Below, in pieces: positions 14,824 through 22,334 of a DNA stretch of 64,000 bases; positions within the stretch are counted from its first letter, which is position 1; the number at the start of each line of letters is the position of its first letter. The stretch is from Curtobacterium sp. MCJR17_020. Its GTDB lineage: Bacteria; Actinomycetota; Actinomycetes; Actinomycetales; Microbacteriaceae. A program made the translations under genes and the position numbers. Under the pieces are notes generated by a model, which was given only the letters and a program-made list of their open reading frames with translations, had not been told where the DNA came from and made no database searches. The DNA lies in assembly GCF_003234365.2 (NCBI RefSeq), contig NZ_CP126260.1:3286001-3350000 (forward strand), written 5' to 3'.

Positions 14824-17292
14824 TCACTCCAGTTCGAGGGCCGCGGTCCCGGACTCGTCGGTGACCGAGGCTCCGACGTGCAGCGTGAAGGTGCCGCGCT
14901 CGTACTGCCAGGCTCCGTCCCAGTGCGCGAACGCCCGGGCCGGCACCTCGATCGAGACCTCGGTCGACTCCCCCGCGCCGAGGCGGACCGGGGCGAACCC
15001 GACGAGCCAGCGCGCCGGACGGTCGACCGCCGAGGACTCGCGCGAGGCGTAGACCTGCACGACGTGCTTGCCGGCGCGCGGTCCGGTGTTCGCGACCGTC
15101 GCCGTGACGATGACCGCGTCGCCCTCGGACACGGTCGGCGTCGCGACCACGCCGTCGATGGTCCACGAGGTGTAGCCGAGGCCGTGCCCGAACGGGTACG
15201 CCGGCGTGGTGCCGGCACGGAGCCACGCACGGTAGCCGATGTGGACGCCCTCGTCGTACGAGACCTTGCCGTCGACGGGGGTGACGTCGAGCACGGGCAC
15301 GTCGGCCATCGCGACCGGCCAGGTGGTGGGCAGACGTCCGCCGGGCTCCTGCGCTCCGGTCAGGACGTCGGCGAGCGCGTTGCCGTACTCCTGCCCACCG
15401 AACCAGGTGAGCAGGACCGCGGCGACGTCGTTCCGCCACGGCATCTCCACGGGCGAGCCGGCGTTCACGACGACGACCGTGTTCGGGTTCGCCGCCACGA
15501 CCGCACGCACCAGGTCGTCCTGGTGCCCGGGCAGCGCGAGCGACGAGCGGTCGTAGCCCTCGGACTCGACCTTCGAGTTCGTGCCGACGACCACCACGGC
15601 GACGTCGGCAGTTCGGGCAGCCTCGACCGCCGCATCGATGAGCACCGACGGGTCCTCGTCGGACGGCTCGGTGCCGAACTGGTACGCGAGCACGCCGCCG
15701 AGGGTCTCGTCCTGGATGACGTCGTACTCGATGCGGATCGCGACCTGCTGCCTCGAGGTCACCGACACGGGCACCGAACGTGCCGGCGGGTTGAGGAACG
15801 CCGCGCCGAGCTGGTCGCCCTCGAAGGGCACGTCCTCGTCGAGCACGAGCTCCCCGTCGATCCACATCCGCGACCGGCCGGCCGCGCCGATGCCGATCCG
15901 CACGGTGCCGGTGGACGGCGCGGTGTAGGTCGTGGTGATGTCGAGCCGGTCGGCCTCACGCGTGGGGGCATCGCCGCCGAACCAGAACAGTGCCGTGGCG
16001 CGACGGTCCTCGACGTACAGCTCCTCGCCGTCCTTGACGAAGGCGACGCGGGCGCCGGGCTCGCCGGTGCCGGGGTTCGTGATGGTGGACAGCGGGAACT
16101 CCGCGATGCCCTCCTGCACGACGGCACCGATCGCGTAGTCCACCGTGGCGCCCGGGAACGCCGAACGGATCCCGTCGAGCGGCGAGACGACCTGCGACGG
16201 CACGACCGTGGCCGAGCCACCGCCCTGCGTGCGGGCCTGGTCGGCGTTGTGGCCGATGACGGCGATGCGGGAGACGGCGGGCGCGTCGAGCGGCAGCACG
16301 CCGGTGTTGCGGACGAGGACGGTGCCCTCGGCCTCGGCTTCGCGCACGAAGGCGATGCCGTCCTCGACGTGCACCGGCTGCGCGGCCACGGGCTCGAAGC
16401 CCTCGAGTGCGCCGACGCGGGCGGCGAGGGTCAGGATGCGGCGGACCTTGCGGTCGATCGCCTCGATCGGCACCGCACCGGACTGCACAGCGGCGAGCAG
16501 CGGGCCCTCGCTCCACCACTGGTTCGGTCCGGGCATCGCGACGTCCTGCGACGCCTTCGCCGAGTCGACCGAGCGCACGCCGGTCCAGTCGGACACGACG
16601 ATGCCGTCGAAGCCCCACTCCGAGTTCAGCGGCGTCTCGAGCAGGTCGTGCTCCGACGCGGTGACGCCGTTGATCGAGTTGTACGACGACATGATCGCCC
16701 AGGCGTGCGCCTCGGTCACGGCCTTCTCGAACGCGAGCAGGTACAGCTCGCGCAGCGCACGGTCGGAGACCTCGGTCGACGCGGTGAAGCGGTCGGTCTC
16801 GTAGTCGTTCGCGATGTAGTGCTTGGGGGTCGCGGCCACGCCGTTCTCCTGCACACCGTCGACGTACGACGCAGCCAGGTCACCGGTCAGGACCGGGTCC
16901 TCGCTGAACGCCTCGAAGTGCCGGCCGCCGAGCGGCGAGCGGTGCAGGTTGATGGTCGGGCCGAGGACGACGTCGACGCCCTTGCGGCGTGCCTCGACGG
17001 CTGCTGCGGCGCCGTAGCGCTTCGCGATCGCACGGTCCCACGACGCGCTCAGCGCGGTCGCCGAGGGCAGGTTCAGCGACGGGTCGCGTTCGTCCCAGAC
17101 CTCACCACGGACGCCCGAGGGGCCGTCCGACATCAGGATCCGGCGCAGCCCGATCTTCTCGATGGGCCAGGTGGTCCAGAAGTCGCGCCCGGTCAGGAGC
17201 TGCACCTTCTCGTCGGTGGTCAGCTGGTCGACGAGCGCGTCGATGCGCTCGGCCGTACTGGAGGCAGTGGTCACGTCGTTCACGGTAGTCAC
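14824..17292 (-). CDS. GH3 family beta-glucosidase with PA14 domain
   Basis: An 822-aa glycoside hydrolase family 3 enzyme, expected to release terminal beta-linked glucose (or a similar sugar) from oligosaccharides. The N-terminal TIM-barrel domain shows MSDGPSGVRGE near residue 54 and the conserved KHYIANDYET near 157. The catalytic nucleophile is the Asp in GIVVSDWTGV near 235. The second domain is interrupted by a PA14-like insert (ALFWFGGDAPT ... GRSRMWIDGELVLDEDVPFE), as in several bacterial beta-glucosidases. A fibronectin type III-like domain closes the C-terminus. No signal peptide is present, so it is cytosolic. The GTG start at 17292 has AAAGGA in front. It lies 39 nt after the transporter gene and forms an operon with it. 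Confidence 0.93.
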   Translation of the reverse strand: MTTVNDVTTASSTAERIDALVDQLTTDEKVQLLTGRDFWTTWPIEKIGLRRILMSDGPSGVRGEVWDERDPSLNLPSATALSASWDRAIAKRYGAAAAVEARRKGVDVVLGPTINLHRSPLGGRHFEAFSEDPVLTGDLAASYVDGVQENGVAATPKHYIANDYETDRFTASTEVSDRALRELYLLAFEKAVTEAHAWAIMSSYNSINGVTASEHDLLETPLNSEWGFDGIVVSDWTGVRSVDSAKASQDVAMPGPNQWWSEGPLLAAVQSGAVPIEAIDRKVRRILTLAARVGALEGFEPVAAQPVHVEDGIAFVREAEAEGTVLVRNTGVLPLDAPAVSRIAVIGHNADQARTQGGGSATVVPSQVVSPLDGIRSAFPGATVDYAIGAVVQEGIAEFPLSTITNPGTGEPGARVAFVKDGEELYVEDRRATALFWFGGDAPTREADRLDITTTYTAPSTGTVRIGIGAAGRSRMWIDGELVLDEDVPFEGDQLGAAFLNPPARSVPVSVTSRQQVAIRIEYDVIQDETLGGVLAYQFGTEPSDEDPSVLIDAAVEAARTADVAVVVVGTNSKVESEGYDRSSLALPGHQDDLVRAVVAANPNTVVVVNAGSPVEMPWRNDVAAVLLTWFGGQEYGNALADVLTGAQEPGGRLPTTWPVAMADVPVLDVTPVDGKVSYDEGVHIGYRAWLRAGTTPAYPFGHGLGYTSWTIDGVVATPTVSEGDAVIVTATVANTGPRAGKHVVQVYASRESSAVDRPARWLVGFAPVRLGAGESTEVSIEVPARAFAHWDGAWQYERGTFTLHVGASVTDESGTAALELE

Positions 17293-17331
17293 GGTGGTCG
17301 GTCCTTTCGTTCAGAGCCTGGGGAAGCGTGG

Positions 17332-18600
17332 TCAGCGCACGCCGCGGATGCGGGACACCGAGACGATGCCGAGCAGTCCGACGACGGCGCCGGTGATGAA
17401 GAAGCCGCTGTACCCGCCGGTCAGGGCGATGACGCCCGGGGCCGCAGCGGGGACGATCGACTGGGGCAGCGCCTGCGCGATGTTGACGACGCCGAGGTCC
17501 TTCGCGTTGTCCTCGTCGGACGGCAGCACGTCGGTGATGAGCGCCAGGTCGACGGCGTAGAAGACGCCCATGCCGGCACCCATCACGAACTCGCCGACCA
17601 GGACCGTGCCGAGCGACGGCGCGAGGGCGATGATCACGAGCCCGACCACGCCGACGATGCCCGCGATCGCGACGAACAGCTTGCGGCGGCCGAGCTTGTC
17701 CGACAGCCAGCCGGCGATCAGCGAGGTGAGCACGATGCCGACGACGTTCCACAGCGTTCCCTGGAACACCGCGTTCGCGACGTGGTCGGGGTCCACCCCG
17801 ATGTCGTCCCGCAGGAAGTACGTCAGGTAGCTCACCGCCGTGTACTGCGCGGCGACCATCAGGAACCGGGTGAGCCACGCCCACCCGAGGTCCGGGTGCT
17901 TCACGGGGTTGAAGACGAACGAGCCGAAGACCTGCCCGACGCTGAGCTTCGACGTCGGCCGGTTGGTGAGCACGCGGTCGCGGAACACGAGCGCGTAGAG
18001 CACGACGACGATCGACCCGATCGCGCCGGGGATGATCATCTGCGTCGCCGAGGTCGAGAAGAGCTGCACGAGGAACGTGCCGCCGACGAGCGCGAGGTTC
18101 TGGGAGAGCCCGAGCAGCGCCGCGACCCGGCCGCGCTGGGACCGCGTGACGTGGTCCGGCAGCACCGCGGTCATGGCGGCGATCGTGGCGTTGTAGGCGA
18201 TCTGCGTGACGCCCCACGCGATCACCAGCACGACGGTCGAGGTGGTCGTCGCGACGACCACGAGGCCCGCGAAGCCGACCACGGTGCCACCGATGATCCA
18301 CGGACGACGCATGCCGAGCCTCCCGGCAGTCCGATCGCTGAAGCGACCGGCCAGGGGGTTGGCGACCATCGCGGCGAACGCGCCGACACCGAGTGCCAGG
18401 CCGAGCACGCCCGCCTGGTTGTCCGGCGCGATCTCGGCGACCTTGAGCGCCATGGCGACCAGCACCGGCGGCAGCAGCGCGATGTACAGGCCGAGCATCG
18501 CGATCGGCATGCCGAGCGTGTACATGAGCGGGGCACCTCGGCCGCGCGTGGGTGCGACTGCGGTCGGGGTGTCGTTGACGGTCAGGGCGTCGTTGGCCAC
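17332..18600 (-). CDS. MFS transporter, probable glycoside importer
   Basis: A 422-aa major facilitator with about 12 membrane spans. The cytosolic loop after the second span reads NPLAGRFSDRTAGRLGMRRPW, the sugar-porter-like signature between spans 2 and 3, and the matching second-half loop reads AGWLSDKLGRRKLFV. The gene is first in a two-gene operon with a cytosolic GH3 beta-glucosidase, which suggests import of a beta-glucoside or cello-oligosaccharide that the enzyme then splits. That substrate is inferred from the neighbour only. It is divergent from a TetR regulator, with a candidate operator in the intergenic space. Confidence 0.85.
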   Translation of the reverse strand: MANDALTVNDTPTAVAPTRGRGAPLMYTLGMPIAMLGLYIALLPPVLVAMALKVAEIAPDNQAGVLGLALGVGAFAAMVANPLAGRFSDRTAGRLGMRRPWIIGGTVVGFAGLVVVATTTSTVVLVIAWGVTQIAYNATIAAMTAVLPDHVTRSQRGRVAALLGLSQNLALVGGTFLVQLFSTSATQMIIPGAIGSIVVVLYALVFRDRVLTNRPTSKLSVGQVFGSFVFNPVKHPDLGWAWLTRFLMVAAQYTAVSYLTYFLRDDIGVDPDHVANAVFQGTLWNVVGIVLTSLIAGWLSDKLGRRKLFVAIAGIVGVVGLVIIALAPSLGTVLVGEFVMGAGMGVFYAVDLALITDVLPSDEDNAKDLGVVNIAQALPQSIVPAAAPGVIALTGGYSGFFITGAVVGLLGIVSVSRIRGVR

Positions 18601-18677
18601 TGCAACCTCTTCTCGGGGACGCCACCTGCACCGGTGACTCGCACGCCTTCATCGGCGGCTCGTGCCACCGTAACACC

Positions 18678-18700
18678 AAAACCAAACACGGCTAGGTTTT
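18678..18700. promoter_or_regulatory. Candidate TetR operator between transporter and regulator
   Basis: An inverted repeat AAAACC (18678-18683) and GGTTTT (18695-18700), 11 nt apart, lies in the 131-nt divergent space. It is the only AT-rich stretch there and sits 31 nt ahead of the regulator ATG, where it would overlap promoter elements for both directions. Binding by the adjacent TetR protein is an inference. Confidence 0.45.
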
Positions 18701-18731
18701 CTGTGTGCACTCCGAGCGGTACAGTCCTGCC

Positions 18732-19322
18732 ATGGCACGACGGGGTTCGTACGCGAAGGGCATCGCGAAGCGCGAGGAGATCCTCACGGTCGCGCTCGAC
18801 CTCGTCGCTTCGCAGGGCTTCCGCCGCACCAGCATCAAGGACATCGCCGACGCCGTCGGGCTGACGCAGGCCGGCCTGCTGCACTACTTCGACTCCAAGG
18901 ACGAGCTCTGGGTCGAGATCCTGCGACGACGCGACCAGCTCGACCTCGCCCACGACTGGCGGGCACCCGACCCCGCCGCGCTGCTCGCGGCGATCGTCCG
19001 GCACAACGCCGAGGTCCCCGGCCTGGTGCAGATGTTCGTCAACCTGTCCGCCGCCGCTGCGACCGACCCCGAGCACCCCGCCCACGCCTACTTCCAGGAG
19101 CGCTACGAGCGCAGCCGTCGCGACCTGTCCGCCGACTTCCGCACCATGCAACAGGACGGACGACTCCGCGCCGACGTCGATGCCGAGGAGCTGACGAGCG
19201 TGCTGCTCGCGGTGTCCGACGGCATGCAGATCCAGTGGCTGTTCGACCCGTCGCGGGACATGGCGCAGCACGTCGAGCTCGTCGCCCGCCTCGCGATCGC
19301 CCAGGTCGCCCCCACCGCCTGA
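18732..19322 (+). CDS. TetR/AcrR family transcriptional regulator
   Basis: A 196-aa DNA-binding repressor. The N-terminal helix-turn-helix reads REEILTVALDLVASQGFRRT, then SIKDIADAVGLTQAGLLHYF with the classic TetR recognition helix and the DSKDEL tail. The C-terminal ligand-binding part is all-helical. The ATG at 18732 is preferred over a GTG 27 nt upstream because the basic MARRGSYAKGIAKR start is typical and the extra nine residues overlap the candidate operator side. It faces the MFS-GH3 operon and probably represses it until a sugar ligand binds. The stop codon lies inside a strong hairpin. Confidence 0.9.
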   Translation: MARRGSYAKGIAKREEILTVALDLVASQGFRRTSIKDIADAVGLTQAGLLHYFDSKDELWVEILRRRDQLDLAHDWRAPDPAALLAAIVRHNAEVPGLVQMFVNLSAAAATDPEHPAHAYFQERYERSRRDLSADFRTMQQDGRLRADVDAEELTSVLLAVSDGMQIQWLFDPSRDMAQHVELVARLAIAQVAPTA

Positions 19323-19361
19323 CCGGAGGCACGGCGCGGTCCAGCGCCGCGCCTCCGGTCA
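19320..19361 (+). terminator. Hairpin terminator after the TetR gene
   Basis: TGACCGGAGGC at 19320-19330 pairs exactly with GCCTCCGGTCA at 19351-19361, with GGCGC/GCGCC pairing inside. The first three bases are the TetR stop codon. It belongs to the GGAGGC/GCCTCC hairpin family of this window and may serve both convergent genes. Confidence 0.7.
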
Positions 19362-19369
19362 CGCGACGG

Positions 19370-19801
19370 TCAGGGCAACCGCACCGAGGCCAGCACGTAC
19401 GACGCGTCGGCCCAGGCACGAACCTGCGCCTTCGACAGAGGCTCCTCCGGAGAGGTCGACCAATCCGAGATGTTCCGCCCCCGCATCTCACTCGCGAGAT
19501 GTTCGAGCACGTCACGCTTCGACTCAGTCGCCAATGCCGCGCCGTGCTGTTCCGCGCCGGGGACGTCGGCGAGCTCGGTCAGGTAGGCCTGGCAGAACCA
19601 ATCGGCCGCTTCTGCTCGCAGGTACGGGCTCTCGAGCGTGGCGTACCAGCGACGGAGGAACTCGTCGTACGGCCCTGAGTCCCGCATGAAGCCTCCGGAC
19701 GCGAACAGGAGTTCGCGAACCCGCTGCGGGGTGAGCCCACGAGCTTGCTGCACGGCGTCACCGATCTTGCCCGCGTCGACCAGGTCAGCGATGCCGCTCA
19801 T
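19370..19801 (-). CDS. Small acidic helical protein; candidate immunity protein
   Basis: A 143-aa protein that I do not recognise by family. It has no signal peptide or membrane span, is rich in Ala, Glu and Asp, and looks all-helical (VQQARGLTPQRVRELLFASG, DEFLRRWYATLESPYLRAEA). The ATG at 19801 is chosen because its first four bases ATGA contain the TGA of the preceding toxin-like gene; a second ATG nine bases further upstream is possible. Being last in a protease-toxin operon, coupled by overlap and cytosolic, it has the position and properties of an immunity protein. That role is inference from context alone. GC is visibly lower than in neighbouring housekeeping genes. Confidence 0.75.
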   Translation of the reverse strand: MSGIADLVDAGKIGDAVQQARGLTPQRVRELLFASGGFMRDSGPYDEFLRRWYATLESPYLRAEAADWFCQAYLTELADVPGAEQHGAALATESKRDVLEHLASEMRGRNISDWSTSPEEPLSKAQVRAWADASYVLASVRLP

Positions 19802-20529
19802 TTCACCCATCCGTTGCTGATGTGGCCACCCGTTGATGTCCGGACGGTGATCGTCCGGCCCTTGTACCCCCAGGTGTAGTCGATGTGGTCGCGAGCTTTC
19901 GAAGAGCGTCCATTGACCACGGCCTTGCTCATCAGATCAGCCACCTTCGCTCGCGTCGTCCCCCCGACGTAGCGCCAATTGTGCTTCGACGCCATGATGT
20001 GCGTCCACTTCTTCGTTGCGAGCGAGAGAGCGTACTTCTTCGCTGCGCTCTGGATCGCGGCCTTCGAGAACTGACGGATGGCCATCTGGATCCCCACGCG
20101 TGCCAGCACCACGAGGATGAGCGGAAGCACCTGAGCTTCGGCTACCGATGTGTCGATGAAGTGTGTTTCACCGGTCGAATCAGACGTCAGCAGCGCCGAG
20201 AAGTTCTCGTCATCGACGATCGTGACGTCACTGATCGAGTACGTGTCCTGGAGGACCTCGCCCTCCTGCTCTGTCTCGACACGCACCTCGTCGATCTCGT
20301 AGGCGTCGATCGACACGACGGCCTCACCCTCGAGCCCGAGCTCAGACTCGATCTGAGTCGCGACCGACGCCTCGTCGGCTGGCATCCCCTGCATGTCCAC
20401 AGACACATCGACGACTGCTTCGCCCTGGTCGGGCTCCAGCGATTCTGCAGAGGCCGGTGTGACGAGGCCGAAGACCATGGCCACGGTCACGAGGATGCCG
20501 ACGGGCGCTGCCCGCTTGAAGAGCTTCAT
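19798..20529 (-). CDS. Secreted toxin-like protein (resembles SAR2788/polymorphic toxin type 35)
   Basis: A 243-aa precursor. Residues 1-28 are a clear Sec signal peptide (MKLFKRAAPVG ... TPASA, cut after ASA). Residues 29-130 are very acidic. Residues 135-150 are hydrophobic (LPLILVVLARVGIQMA) and lead into a basic amphipathic stretch QFSKAAIQSAAKKYA. The last 70 residues run from HIMASKHNWRYVGG at 177-190 to HISNGWVK at the end. From memory, this HIM..KH.W to IS..WVK pattern is that of the C-terminal domain in SAR2788-family putative toxins and type 35 polymorphic toxins, which are predicted nucleases; I could not check it. The acidic part may be a propeptide that masks the basic toxin. The start overlaps the protease stop as ATGA, with AAAGGAAC in front. 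Confidence 0.8.
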   Translation of the reverse strand: MKLFKRAAPVGILVTVAMVFGLVTPASAESLEPDQGEAVVDVSVDMQGMPADEASVATQIESELGLEGEAVVSIDAYEIDEVRVETEQEGEVLQDTYSISDVTIVDDENFSALLTSDSTGETHFIDTSVAEAQVLPLILVVLARVGIQMAIRQFSKAAIQSAAKKYALSLATKKWTHIMASKHNWRYVGGTTRAKVADLMSKAVVNGRSSKARDHIDYTWGYKGRTITVRTSTGGHISNGWVK

Positions 20530-21305
20530 TGCTTGTTCCTTTCGGTGCACCGCAGCACTGGGACGCCGCGGTCGTCTCGGAGCCCGCGACGCTGCGCGTC
20601 ACGGATCAGGTCGCTTCGCGATGCGGACGGCGGACCGCACCGGACCACCGCAGCGGCGGCAGAAGCCGCAGCGATGCTGGTACCGGAGATCACCCGTCCA
20701 TCTCCGAGGTCGACTTCCACGCCGAGCGCGCTGACGTCACCGTCGCGCGGCGATGTCGCGGCCCGCGCCAAGGCTTCGTCGACGCTCGACACGGAGAGCA
20801 CGGACTCGTGATCCGCAGGGAACGACGATGCACCGACCAACTCGTTCCGCAGGCTGCTCACCACGAGGACGCCGTTGTGGTCGGCGTGACGCAACGCCTG
20901 TCGGAGGGTGACCGAGTCAGAACGACCGCTGAGCGCTATCAACACGATGTCGACTCCTCGGCCCACGGCCCAGTCGAGCCCTTGTGCGATCGAATCCGGG
21001 GTCGCCGCGTGACCCGGAGTCGCCACCCGGACGTCCAGGAGCGACGGCGCAGCATCCCCGAGCTTTCCGATCACTGCGGCGAGGAGATCGGCGTGTCCAT
21101 CAACAGGCTCGCTCGGAAGGCCGGGAACGGTCCACGAGCCAGCCACCGAGAACTGGACCTTGCCCGCTGGCTTCATGCCCCCGTCGATGATCGCGATACT
21201 CCGGTCGCTGCTTGATCGAGTCGGCGTCCAGTCAGACACATGCGCGCAGCCGGCGACAGCCAGCAGCGTCATGACCGCGACTGCGCCGCATCCCCATCGA
21301 AGCAT
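20526..21305 (-). CDS. Small lipoprotein subtilase (S8 serine protease)
   Basis: A 259-aa protein with lipobox VAGC at residues 17-20, so it is probably anchored outside the membrane. The catalytic set of the subtilisin fold can be traced: Asp41 in IAIIDGG, His71 in DGHADLLAAVIG (the usual GHGT is changed to GHAD), Asn154 in VVSSLRNEL at the oxyanion position, and Ser210 in ISGTSIAAASAAA (usually GTSMAAP). It is smaller than typical subtilases and has no separate prodomain. The ATG at 21305 is chosen because it gives the lipoprotein signal; longer frames do not. It is first in the operon and its stop overlaps the toxin-like gene, so the precursor is its likely substrate. Confidence 0.85.
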   Translation of the reverse strand: MLRWGCGAVAVMTLLAVAGCAHVSDWTPTRSSSDRSIAIIDGGMKPAGKVQFSVAGSWTVPGLPSEPVDGHADLLAAVIGKLGDAAPSLLDVRVATPGHAATPDSIAQGLDWAVGRGVDIVLIALSGRSDSVTLRQALRHADHNGVLVVSSLRNELVGASSFPADHESVLSVSSVDEALARAATSPRDGDVSALGVEVDLGDGRVISGTSIAAASAAAAVVRCGPPSASRSDLIRDAQRRGLRDDRGVPVLRCTERNKQ

Positions 21306-21455
21306 GAGATCGAGACTGTCATACGACACGTGAGATCTGAAATCCTGCAGGCACATTGCCAAGCGGGGTACGGACAGGGCCTGGCCGGGTCAGCCGACAC
21401 CGGGCAGGATGGGCCATGCCCGAAGGGCGACCCGACGACGATGTGGAGTGACGCG

Positions 21456-22316
21456 ATGACGCGTGTAGTGGTGACCGGCGGCAGCGGCAAGCTCGGACGA
21501 GCGGTGGTGCGTGACCTCGATGCGCACGGGTACGACGTGGTGCTGCTCGACCGCGTGCCCTCCCCTGACCAGCCCGAGGGCGTGCAGTTCGTCCGGATCG
21601 ACCTGACCGACTACGGCCAGGTCCTGAACGCCCTGCTCGGCATCGACGACCGGTACGACCACGTGGACGCCGTCGTGCACCTCGCGGCCGTCCCCGCACC
21701 TGGGCAGGTGCCGGACGTGGCGCTCATCACGAACAACGTCACGGCGTCGATCAACGTCTTCCACGCCGCTCGCGCCGCGAAGATCAAGAACCTGGTGTGG
21801 GCGTCGAGCGAGACCCTGCTCGGCATCCCGATGGGCGAGCACCACCCGCCCTACCTGCCCGTCGACGAGGAGTTCGCGGTCCGTCCGCAGTCGTCGTACT
21901 CGCTCGGCAAGGCCGTGGAGGAGGAGATGGCCCGCCACTTCACCCGCTGGGACCCGGAGCTGAAGATGATCGGCCTGCGGTTCTCGAACGTGATGGACGA
22001 GACCGACTACCCCGCGTTCCCGTGGGACGCCACCCCCGAGGCGAAGACCTTCAACCTGTGGTCGTACATCGACTCGCGTGACGGCGCCCAGGCGGTCCGC
22101 AAGGCCGTCGAGGCTGAGCTCACCGGGTTCGAGGCGTTCGTCATCGCGAGCCCCGACACCGTGATGGACACCCCGACGATCGAGCTCGTCGAGCGCTACG
22201 TGCCCGACATCGAGCGTCGTGCGGACATCGACGGCGTCAGCTCGCTGCTGTCGTCCGAGAAGGCTCGCGAGCTGCTCGGCTACGCCCCGGAGCACAGCTG
22301 GCGCGACGGGCGCTGA
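21456..22316 (+). CDS. NAD(P)-dependent SDR epimerase/dehydratase family protein
   Basis: A 286-aa extended short-chain dehydrogenase. Its Rossmann motif TGGSGKLGRAV lies at residues 6-16, the acidic end of strand 2 (LLDR) suggests NAD preference, the substrate-strand reads VVHLAAVPAPG near 70, the catalytic Ser is in WASSET and the YSLGK motif lies near 150. It resembles sugar-nucleotide epimerases and uronate dehydrogenase-like proteins, but the substrate is unknown. ATG 21456 is preferred over upstream starts because GGAG lies 8 nt ahead and the Rossmann strand begins right after it. It is divergent from the protease operon. Confidence 0.88.
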   Translation: MTRVVVTGGSGKLGRAVVRDLDAHGYDVVLLDRVPSPDQPEGVQFVRIDLTDYGQVLNALLGIDDRYDHVDAVVHLAAVPAPGQVPDVALITNNVTASINVFHAARAAKIKNLVWASSETLLGIPMGEHHPPYLPVDEEFAVRPQSSYSLGKAVEEEMARHFTRWDPELKMIGLRFSNVMDETDYPAFPWDATPEAKTFNLWSYIDSRDGAQAVRKAVEAELTGFEAFVIASPDTVMDTPTIELVERYVPDIERRADIDGVSSLLSSEKARELLGYAPEHSWRDGR

Positions 22317-22334
22317 CAGCGCCCGCGACCGCGG

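Noticed and set aside
14737..18864. A 1375-aa open frame on the plus strand
   Set aside because: It is antisense to the GH3 beta-glucosidase and MFS genes, rich in Arg, Asp, Val and Gly as expected of a shadow frame in high-GC DNA, and lacks any domain.
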